A stretch of 5,943 nucleotides of DNA from positions 1 to 5,943 of the forward strand of contig JAIMBU010000210.1 in assembly GCA_023511325.1 (NCBI GenBank), given 5' to 3'. Under the pieces are notes generated by a model. That model was not told where the DNA came from and ran no database searches. It saw only the letters and a list, made by a program, of their open reading frames with translations. Position 1 is the first letter of the stretch. Each line of letters begins with the position of its first letter. Source of the DNA: Gorillibacterium sp. Lineage in GTDB: Bacteria; Bacillota; Bacilli; Paenibacillales; NBRC-103111. The position numbers and the translations under genes were made by a program. Positions 1 to 4,019 of the stretch are shown here, one piece after another.

Positions 1-191
1 GAAGAACTCTTTGGAACTGCTTCTCCGATTTTGGGCTGCTCGGGCTGATCTACAGATGTCTGGGAGTTAACAGGTTGGGATGGCGATTGAACTTCCGTTT
101 TTCGTTGCTCCGTACATGCCGATATCATTACAGTTATCAAAATTGCGATAAACAGATTCACGCTTTTCTTTATATTTGATAATGGTTTCAT
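1..191 (-). CDS. Putative lipoprotein, N-terminal part only (cut by window edge)
   Basis: The visible part is 63 residues, starting at the ATG at 191-189. It begins MKPLSNIKKSVNLFIAILI, a basic n-region followed by a hydrophobic core. A lipobox ISAC follows, with the modifiable cysteine at residue 26, so the mature protein should be a lipid-anchored extracytoplasmic lipoprotein made by Lgt and signal peptidase II. After Cys26 comes a polar stretch rich in Gln, Pro, Ser and Thr (about residues 27-60), typical of the flexible linker between the membrane anchor and a folded domain. A ribosome binding site AGGATG (201-206) lies 9 bases before the ATG and supports this start. The functional domain lies outside the window, so substrate and role cannot be told. 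It could be a solute-binding protein, a sporulation or cell-wall lipoprotein, or something else. The lipoprotein call is strong and the function is unknown. Confidence 0.85.
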   Translation of the reverse strand, partial: MKPLSNIKKSVNLFIAILITVMISACTEQRKTEVQSPSQPVNSQTSVDQPEQPKIGEAVPKSS

Positions 192-215
192 GGGTATACA
201 CATCCTGTAAATGTT

Positions 216-244
216 TATATAGCATTAGACGCATGCCGCATCAA
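216..244 (-). promoter_or_regulatory. Sigma-A-like promoter for the lipoprotein gene
   Basis: On the minus strand a -35-like TTGATG (239-244) is separated by 17 bases from a -10-like TATATA (216-221). The -10 is preceded by TGC, an extended -10 feature. Transcription would start near 209 and leave a short leader carrying the AGGATG ribosome binding site. Each hexamer matches consensus at four of six positions, so this is a reasonable but unproven call. Confidence 0.5.
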
Positions 245-280
245 AGTAGTTTCAGCAACCTCAAAATTACTTGCAGTTAA

Positions 281-484
281 GTGAAAATACTAATACACGA
301 AAGGTATTTCCAAACGAAACTTTTGAATTCACCACTTGCTCTGGTGAACCTGCTCCATTTAGACGGTTGGAGACCGGATCAAATAGCCGAGAAGCTAAAA
401 AATCTTAACCATACCCCTTCTGACACCACGAGGGGGTTAAATAAGAAGCTCAGATTAAATGGTGACAAGCTTAATAACCTCTAG
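281..484 (+). CDS. Doubtful 67-codon reading frame, possible gene remnant
   Basis: The frame starts with GTG directly after a TAA stop and has no recognisable ribosome binding site. The middle of the product (about residues 18-41) reads like part of a helix-turn-helix, with the stretch LLHLDGWRPDQIAEKLKNL resembling the 'G-x-x-x-x-x-IA-x-x-L' pattern of transposase, recombinase or regulator DNA-binding helices. No full domain is present. A minus-strand terminator-like hairpin (397-440) overlaps it, which argues against an intact gene. It may be a leftover of a longer, decayed gene, or chance. I do not recognise a family. Confidence 0.2.
   Translation: MKILIHERYFQTKLLNSPLALVNLLHLDGWRPDQIAEKLKNLNHTPSDTTRGLNKKLRLNGDKLNNL
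397..440 (-). terminator. Possible terminator downstream of the tipA-like gene
   Basis: On the minus strand the arms TTAAC and CCCCT (436-440 and 431-435) pair with AGGGG and GTTAA (414-418 and 405-409). The loop is 12 bases, with a four-base bulge on one side. A run of six T follows (397-402). The shape fits a Rho-independent terminator. It lies about 190 bases past the end of the minus-strand gene that stops at 632, so the assignment is tentative. Confidence 0.4.
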
Positions 485-529
485 GCTCTTCTGCTTATTA
501 TACAAGCATTTTCTTTTCGCTAAGCAAAT

Positions 530-630
530 ATTGACGTATGTTCATGTCCAAAACTTGCGACAAGAATATACGTCAATAATTTATGAAGGGCGTTATTTTA
601 TAGGCTTTTCAATTCAGGTATGTTCTTGTC
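530..630. repeat. Three copies of a 19-bp motif, two direct and one inverted
   Basis: Copy 1 (530-548, plus) reads ATTGACGTATGTTCATGTC. Copy 2 (559-577) is inverted and reads ATTGACGTATATTCTTGTC on the minus strand. Copy 3 (612-630, plus) reads ATTCAGGTATGTTCTTGTC. Copies 1 and 2 agree at 17 of 19 positions, and each agrees with copy 3 at 16 of 19. Copies 1 and 2 form a hairpin with a 10-base loop. Copies 2 and 3, extended by GC, form an alternative 15-base stem (557-571 with 618-632), so copy 2 can pair with either neighbour. Copy 3 abuts the stop codon of the tipA-like gene. The motif could be a protein-binding site (regulator or transposase), a small palindromic repeat element, or an RNA structure. 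Nothing in the sequence decides between these. Confidence 0.7.
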
Positions 631-631
631 G

Positions 632-1393
632 CTACACAATTCCCGTGTAGATGAGCACGGCATCGCGCAGAAACTGCGCTGTACCTGGCTGTCTTGCATC
701 GTAATAGGCCGTAAACCGCGGATCATCCACATACATTTGGGCCACCCCTGCATGTGCTTCCTTCGTATAGCTACTCCAGTAGAAGCATAGCCATTGATGA
801 TGTAGCTCAGCCGCCTTCTGCGCTAACTCACCTGCAGGGTCGCCCGTTGCCCATGCTTCAGCCAGTGTCGCGATAACATCGTCACCCAGCTTTTCCACCT
901 CAGCGTATTGTTCCTCTGTCATGCCCTTCACCTTCCCATTGGACTTATCAACCTGCTCGTCACCATACTTAGCGCGGATCTCTTCCCCATACTTTTTCTC
1001 GTTCTCATCGATCATCTTCTGCCTAAAGCCGGCAAATTTCTCTTGGTTTGTCATTGTCGTGCTCCCTTCCGTTACCGCTATTGTTTTATCAACATTTGCG
1101 ATCAGTGCATCCAACTGCTCCCGTTTCTCCAGCAACTTGTCGCGATGCTCTCTAAGTGCTTTAGCTTCATCAAAGGCCGATGCCATGACGATGGTTTTTA
1201 TGCTCTCCAAGCTTACGCCAAGCTCTCTGTAGAAGAGGATCTGCTGCAGTCGATCCACTTCCTGTTGTCCATAGATACGATAGCCTGATGAATTGATTCT
1301 TGCTGGCTTCAGAATGCCAATCTCATCATAGAATCGCAACGTTCTTGTGCTAACTCCCGCAAGCTGTCCGAGCTTCTGCACCGTGTATTCCAT
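632..1393 (-). CDS. MerR-family regulator with TipAS ligand-binding domain (TipA/Mta type)
   Basis: This encodes a 253-residue cytoplasmic transcription activator, the same length I recall for TipAL of Streptomyces lividans. Residues 1-70 are a MerR winged helix-turn-helix: QKLGQLAGVSTRTLRFYDEI, then the wing with GYRIYG at 37-42 and the LFYRELGVSLESI helix. Residues 75-110 form a charged dimerisation coil. Residues 114-253 match the TipAS drug-recognition domain, including EKFAGFRQKM, GMTEEQYAE, AQMYVDDPRF and a C-terminal LRDAVLIYT. In known members this domain binds hydrophobic or peptide antibiotics and turns on resistance genes. The chosen ATG (1393-1391) follows GGAGGTGA at ideal distance. 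The frame is open further upstream, but those codons lack a site and cross the promoter, so they are rejected. No efflux gene sits beside it, so the target is unknown. From memory, the TipA cysteine that traps thiostrepton is replaced by glycine here (AHAGVAQMY), while a different cysteine occurs at residue 203. Confidence 0.93.
   Translation of the reverse strand: MEYTVQKLGQLAGVSTRTLRFYDEIGILKPARINSSGYRIYGQQEVDRLQQILFYRELGVSLESIKTIVMASAFDEAKALREHRDKLLEKREQLDALIANVDKTIAVTEGSTTMTNQEKFAGFRQKMIDENEKKYGEEIRAKYGDEQVDKSNGKVKGMTEEQYAEVEKLGDDVIATLAEAWATGDPAGELAQKAAELHHQWLCFYWSSYTKEAHAGVAQMYVDDPRFTAYYDARQPGTAQFLRDAVLIYTGIV
1052..1070 (-). promoter_or_regulatory. Internal ribosome binding site and start for a TipAS-like short product
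   Basis: Inside the tipA-like gene, the purine run GGAAGGGAG (1062-1070) lies 7 bases before an in-frame ATG (1054-1052), which is codon 114. This sits exactly at the junction between the coiled coil and the TipAS domain. Initiation here would give a 140-residue stand-alone ligand-binding protein (632-1054). Streptomyces lividans tipA makes TipAL and a shorter TipAS of about 144 residues from one gene through such an internal start, so the layout suggests the same here. Use of this start is inferred, not shown. Confidence 0.5.
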
Positions 1394-1406
1394 GTCCTCA
1401 CCTCCT

Positions 1407-1499
1407 GACAAATCAAGTGTACACCTTGACATAACGTGAAGGTCAATAGCCAAAATGAAATGATTTAATCGACAAATCAGACAAATCATGGACAAATCC
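1407..1499. repeat. Four short direct repeats GACAAATC in the tipA-like upstream region
   Basis: GACAAATCA occurs at 1407-1415, 1471-1479 and 1480-1488, and GACAAATCC at 1491-1499. Three copies are nearly tandem upstream of the -35 element, and one lies in the leader next to the ribosome binding site. An inverted pair ATGATTT (1460-1466) and AAATCAT (1483-1489) overlaps the cluster. These may be binding sites for an additional regulator or a small repeat expansion. Confidence 0.5.
1416..1446 (-). promoter_or_regulatory. MerR-type promoter and operator of the tipA-like gene
   Basis: On the minus strand TTGACC (1441-1446) and TACACT (1416-1421) are separated by 19 bases, the over-long spacer that marks promoters remodelled by MerR-family activators. 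A dyad with arms ACCTT and AAGGT (1423-1443) fills the spacer, with 8 of 10 positions pairing. Transcription should start near 1409, leaving only a short leader before the GGAGGTGA ribosome binding site. The arrangement implies that the tipA-like product binds here and controls its own gene. Confidence 0.8.
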
Positions 1500-1576
1500 A
1501 GAAAAAGCTTAGCGCAATCATGTTAACCAAACGGTGGAACTTCATCGCCTTCACCCGCTCGACTTAAGCTCGTTCG

Positions 1577-1625
1577 GCAAAGAAAAAAGCACCTTCTCAG
1601 CGTCTATGCCAAGCCGAAGTGCTTT
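1577..1625 (-). terminator. Rho-independent terminator after the small basic protein gene
   Basis: On the minus strand AAAGCAC (1619-1625) pairs with GTGCTTT (1586-1592). An added GAA/TTC pairing extends the stem, with one bulged base. The stem is followed by TTTTTTCTTT (1579-1588). It starts about 20 bases after the stop codon at 1646-1648, a standard position for the terminator of that gene. Confidence 0.85.
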
Positions 1626-1645
1626 GTTGGTCAAGCCATTAATCC

Positions 1646-1876
1646 CTACTTCTTCTCTTCGATAACCACTCTATTGTTTTTAACCACGGCTACCCCTTTA
1701 ACAACACTGGCACTTTTGGTTGTGCCATCAATTTTCTTACCATCCTTGTCATAAGCGCCTGGTCCAATACTTGCTCCTGTTCTTTTGCCTACCGTTTTCG
1801 CTTTCGCGCTTTTATTCCAACGAGTCCAGCCCTTACTGCCTGTCCCGCGACCCGTTCCACCTTTAGCTTTACTCAT
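1646..1876 (-). CDS. Small basic Gly/Lys-rich protein, possibly DUF3934-like
   Basis: This encodes a 76-residue cytoplasmic protein with no signal peptide or membrane segment. It is rich in Lys, Gly and Thr and is strongly basic. The N-terminus MSKAKGGTGRGTGSKGWTRW is repetitive (GTGRGTG) with two tryptophans. From memory it resembles the short Bacillales family DUF3934, which carries a similar GGTGRGTG-KGW-RW motif. No function is known to me for that family. The C-terminal half (about residues 38-76) has KDGKKIDG and VVKGVAVVKNNRVVIEE, which looks like beta strands and would make this longer than the roughly 40-residue members I recall. A ribosome binding site GGAGTGAT precedes the ATG at 1876-1874 by a few bases, and a strong terminator follows, so a real monocistronic gene is likely. 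A nucleic-acid-binding role would fit the charge but is only a guess. Confidence 0.75.
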   Translation of the reverse strand: MSKAKGGTGRGTGSKGWTRWNKSAKAKTVGKRTGASIGPGAYDKDGKKIDGTTKSASVVKGVAVVKNNRVVIEEKK

Positions 1877-2203
1877 ATCATCACTCCATTATTTTCTGTA
1901 GGCTGTATGACCTCTACGGATATTGCTTTGTTATTATCTCCCAAATTGGTTGTTATCATATCCTATACAGTACACCAACTCCACTTTATTGGTTAGCGTA
2001 TAGATACTAATTGTAACGTAACATTCACATAACTACTACATTTACTTTAGATTCAAGTGAAGAGCTGTTCTTTTTGAGTTGAATGATCCGTATAGCTTTC
2101 TCACATTGACTTTAAACGAACGAATACTTATTATAGAGCAAAGCTTCACTAGAACAGACGAATATTTAAATTCTTTTTAATCTGAGAAAAAGGGGAATCC
2201 ATC
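1877..2203. other. Divergent intergenic region of 327 bases
   Basis: This region separates a minus-strand gene starting at 1876 from a plus-strand gene starting at 2204, so it must carry promoters for both. The plus-strand promoter is clear (2106-2134). For the minus-strand gene I see no convincing -35/-10 pair; the best TATGAT-like hexamer lacks a good partner, so an alternative sigma factor is possible. A small palindrome CCAAATTGG lies at 1941-1949. The A+T-rich middle (1980-2060) shows no coding potential or repeat that I can support. Confidence 0.6.
2106..2134 (+). promoter_or_regulatory. Sigma-A promoter of the epimerase-like gene
   Basis: TTGACT (2106-2111) and TATTAT (2129-2134) are separated by exactly 17 bases and each matches consensus at five of six positions. 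Transcription would start near 2141 and leave a leader of about 60 bases before the GTG start at 2204. Confidence 0.8.
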
Positions 2204-2866
2204 GTGAAAATAAGAGCGATCATTACCGGTGCTACGGGGATGGTAGGCGAGGGTGTATTACATGAATGTTTGCAGCATCCTGATGTGGAACACATATTAG
2301 TGATTAACCGCAAACCATGCGGCGTTTTACATCCCAAATTAACTGAAATCATCCACAAGGATTTTCTTGATTTATCTGCAATCAGGTCTCAATTTAGTAA
2401 CTATAATGCCTGCTACTTCTGCTTAGGTGTAACCTCTGTTGGTTTGAAGGAGGATATGTACTCACGATTATCGTTTGATCTTACGATGCATATAGCGGAA
2501 ATGCTGGCAAGCTTGAATCCCGATATGGTGTTCTGCTACGTCTCGGGGATGGGGACGGATAGCACAGAGAAAGGAAAACGCATGTGGGCGAGAGTGAAAG
2601 GTAAGACCGAAAATCACCTCTTGCAGCTACCTTTCAAGAAAGCATACATGTTTCGCCCTGCCTACATTCATCCAACCAAGGGATTAAAAAATACCAATAA
2701 ATTTTCTTACACATTGATCTGGGTTTACCCTATTCTCAGAAGATTTTTTCCCAACGTTGCAGTGTCTTTAAAGCAGCTTGGTGTAGCAATGATTCACACC
2801 GTTACTGAGGGGTATGACAAATCGATTCTAGAGAGTAAGGATATCATTAAATTGGCTAAATCCTAA
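2204..2866 (+). CDS. NAD(P)-binding atypical short-chain dehydrogenase / epimerase-like protein
   Basis: This encodes a 220-residue cytoplasmic Rossmann-fold protein. Residues 3-15 hold the first beta strand and the dinucleotide-binding motif TGATGMVG (G9, G12, G15), the extended/atypical SDR pattern. Later features are a strand ending YFCLGVTS (71-78), CYVSGMGTDS (111-120) with the catalytic-type serine, WARVKGKTE (128-136), and AYMFRPAYIHPTKG (147-160). The usual YxxxK is WxxxK here: tryptophan 128 stands where the catalytic tyrosine would be and lysine 132 is kept. The protein resembles the HTATIP2/TIP30-like and 'nucleoside-diphosphate-sugar epimerase' annotated bacterial proteins. Its substrate is unknown and it may be a redox sensor or a non-classical reductase. 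The GTG start is supported by AAGGGGAA 6 bases upstream and by the glycine motif lying at the expected distance. It is a single-gene unit with its own promoter, convergent with the next gene. Confidence 0.88.
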   Translation: MKIRAIITGATGMVGEGVLHECLQHPDVEHILVINRKPCGVLHPKLTEIIHKDFLDLSAIRSQFSNYNACYFCLGVTSVGLKEDMYSRLSFDLTMHIAEMLASLNPDMVFCYVSGMGTDSTEKGKRMWARVKGKTENHLLQLPFKKAYMFRPAYIHPTKGLKNTNKFSYTLIWVYPILRRFFPNVAVSLKQLGVAMIHTVTEGYDKSILESKDIIKLAKS

Positions 2867-2944
2867 CCGGAACCGCTTGACTGATCTTATCAGCTCATTC
2901 GTTTGAGCTTCATAATACGGCTATTTACTGGGTAACTGCTTTTT

Positions 2945-2983
2945 CAGCAAAAAGCGAGAGCACGGCTTAGCTGTACTCTCGCT
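2945..2983 (-). terminator. Terminator for the membrane-linked MerR gene
   Basis: AGCGAGAG (2953-2960) pairs perfectly with CTCTCGCT (2976-2983). The inner ACGGC/GCTGT arms pair too, leaving a TTA loop and a single mismatch, so the stem is long and stable. On the minus strand it runs into a T run (2949-2953), which fits a Rho-independent terminator about 45 bases after the stop codon at 3030-3032. A competing stem GCTTTTT/AAAAAGC lies at 2938-2955. Confidence 0.8.
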
Positions 2984-3000
2984 GGTGATATATTTAGTTG

Positions 3001-3042
3001 GAAAAACGGCAAACCAGACTGATTCTTGCTCAGCCGTTTTTC
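3001..3042. terminator. Bidirectional terminator between convergent genes
   Basis: GAAAAACGGC (3001-3010) and GCCGTTTTTC (3033-3042) form a perfect 10-bp inverted repeat. Five T at the 3' side of each strand allow termination in both directions. An inner CTGA/TCAG pair can extend the structure. Read as plus it would end the epimerase-like transcript. Read as minus it backs up the next hairpin, and its first arm encodes the last residues of the MerR protein. Confidence 0.75.
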
Positions 3043-3860
3043 TGAGCGTACATAAATTCGCTTATTGCCTGGCTTCTAAACAAAAGAACACTGGACACAA
3101 CCCCATAGATCATTTGCAGTAGGATGAGCAGTATGAGTCCCGTGGTCAAATTCAGCTCATTCGCATGCCCAAGAATCAGTACCACACTCGAAAATACGCC
3201 GTAAGTAGCCGCAAGCGCAAAGAAATAGCGAATCCAAGTTACCCCAAAAAACAAAGCAATGGAAAAGATGATATTGAGTGCCAAGCTGAGAAAATGGAAG
3301 TCGTAAACCGCTGAGATTAAGGCAGACATCATATTAATTGCTGCCAAGGAGAATACAATCACCTTGCCTCTGGTAAACTGTCCCTTCTGCCGCTTCAGGT
3401 ATTGTTGATATTGTTGCTCTCGCTCTTCCTTGCTTTCAGGATCGAACTTACCAAAATCAGGCTTAATATCCCGTTCCGGAAGGGATAAGCTCACGGACAC
3501 ACTACTTAACCTTGCGGCAAGAGTATCCACATCAGAAAGCAATGACAAATCGATGGTGTCTAATATCTCGACTATAGATGCTTTAGCTGTTGCGTCGTTC
3601 TTCAGCTTGAGCTTATAGGCAGCAACCACATCGGCAATGGCTGATGGCGTCTGCTTCATTTCTTTAATTTCATCTAAAGTAAAGAAGAGCTTACGCAAAT
3701 CAGCAATTGTCATCAGCTCCGCAATATCCTCTTCCGAGTAATCGCGATACTCCCTAAGATTGATTAAGTTCATCTGTGGATGAATTAAATTCTCCTCTAC
3801 ATAGAAGCGAATCGTCCGTTCTGTCAGACCGGTTCGCTTGCACACCTCTTTGATCTTCAT
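3030..3860 (-). CDS. MerR-family regulator with C-terminal four-helix membrane domain
   Basis: This encodes a 276-residue protein. Residues 1-70 are a MerR DNA-binding domain: IKEVCKRTGLTERTIRFYVE, then the wing REYRDYSEEDI (36-46) and the second helix pair ADLRKLFFTLDEIKEMKQ (53-70). Residues 71-160 are polar and charged, ending in EEREQQYQQYLKRQKGQ, probably a coiled linker. Four hydrophobic segments follow at about 166-186, 189-208, 211-231 and 239-261, so the C-terminal part should sit in the cytoplasmic membrane and hold the DNA-binding domain at its inner face. No known ligand-binding domain is present; the membrane part may sense a lipid, membrane-active drug or partner protein. The ATG at 3860-3858 is preceded by GGAGGTG at good distance. 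A GTG six codons earlier overlaps that site and is rejected. The gene lies downstream of the glycosidase on the same strand but has its own promoter. Confidence 0.9.
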   Translation of the reverse strand: MKIKEVCKRTGLTERTIRFYVEENLIHPQMNLINLREYRDYSEEDIAELMTIADLRKLFFTLDEIKEMKQTPSAIADVVAAYKLKLKNDATAKASIVEILDTIDLSLLSDVDTLAARLSSVSVSLSLPERDIKPDFGKFDPESKEEREQQYQQYLKRQKGQFTRGKVIVFSLAAINMMSALISAVYDFHFLSLALNIIFSIALFFGVTWIRYFFALAATYGVFSSVVLILGHANELNLTTGLILLILLQMIYGVVSSVLLFRSQAISEFMYAQKNG

Positions 3861-3880
3861 TGTTAGCACCTCCTGCACTT

Positions 3881-3911
3881 ACTCTACTTTCTTACGTTAC
3901 GTAAGTGTCAA
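3881..3911 (-). promoter_or_regulatory. MerR-type promoter and operator of the membrane-linked MerR gene
   Basis: On the minus strand a perfect -35 TTGACA (3906-3911) and a -10-like TAGAGT (3881-3886) are separated by 19 bases. A perfect dyad CTTACGTTACGTAAG (3891-3905, arms of 7 around one base) lies in the spacer next to the -35. Its centre is 2 bases toward the -35 from the spacer centre, the same offset as at the other MerR promoter in this window. Autoregulation by the downstream gene product is the natural reading. Confidence 0.85.
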
Positions 3912-3969
3912 ACATTAATTCCAATCAAGGATAAATGCCTCAGCATTTTTCAACGCTATACGTTTACCG

Positions 3970-4016
3970 ATGAACAATCAGAAAGGATAAGCGCGTTCAT
4001 TTACATGCTTTCTGAT
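3970..4016 (-). other. Interlocking hairpins just after the glycosidase gene
   Basis: A perfect 9-bp stem ATCAGAAAG (3977-3985) with CTTTCTGAT (4008-4016) begins 3 bases after the stop codon of the minus-strand glycosidase gene. A second stem ATGAAC (3970-3975) with GTTCAT (3995-4000) interlocks with it in pseudoknot order. There is no clear T run after it, so it is at best a weak terminator or a 3'-end stabilising structure. Confidence 0.4.
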
Positions 4017-4019
4017 CGC

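Larger units (their letters stand above)
192..631. other. Gene-poor intergenic stretch of 440 bases
   Basis: This stretch lies between two minus-strand genes. From left to right it holds the lipoprotein promoter, a weak plus-strand reading frame at 281-484, a hairpin with a minus-strand T tract at 397-440, and three copies of a 19-bp motif at 530-630. The T-rich segment 485-529 shows nothing recognisable. The length and the repeated motifs are more than two adjacent same-strand genes would need. That hints at a decayed gene or a small inserted element, but no transposase or clear target duplication was seen. Confidence 0.6.

Noticed and set aside
459..650. Plus-strand 63-codon frame across the repeated 19-bp motif
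   Set aside because: It has no ribosome binding site, its composition is non-protein-like, and it is built from the inverted repeats and the antisense end of the tipA-like gene.
908..1288. Overlapping plus-strand open frames of 126 and 103 codons
   Set aside because: They are antisense to the TipAS and coiled-coil part of the regulator. Their hydrophobic, Cys- and Leu-rich composition is typical of a mirror of charged helices.
1394..1495. Upstream in-frame ATG that would add 34 residues to the tipA-like protein
   Set aside because: It lacks a ribosome binding site, crosses the MerR-type promoter and adds residues outside the MerR fold. The ATG at 1393 has GGAGGTGA and the expected N-terminus.
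1407..1499. GACAAATC repeats as a CRISPR-like array
   Set aside because: The units are only 8-9 bases with no spacers of regular length and no cas genes nearby.
2892..2909. Hairpin AGCTCA/TGAGCT as a terminator of the epimerase-like gene
   Set aside because: The stem is only 6 bp and no T run follows. The perfect 10-bp bidirectional hairpin at 3001-3042 is a better candidate.
3861..3878. GTG start six codons before the membrane-linked MerR ATG
   Set aside because: These codons are themselves the ribosome binding site (GGAGGTG) for the ATG at 3860, and MerR proteins normally begin close to the first helix.
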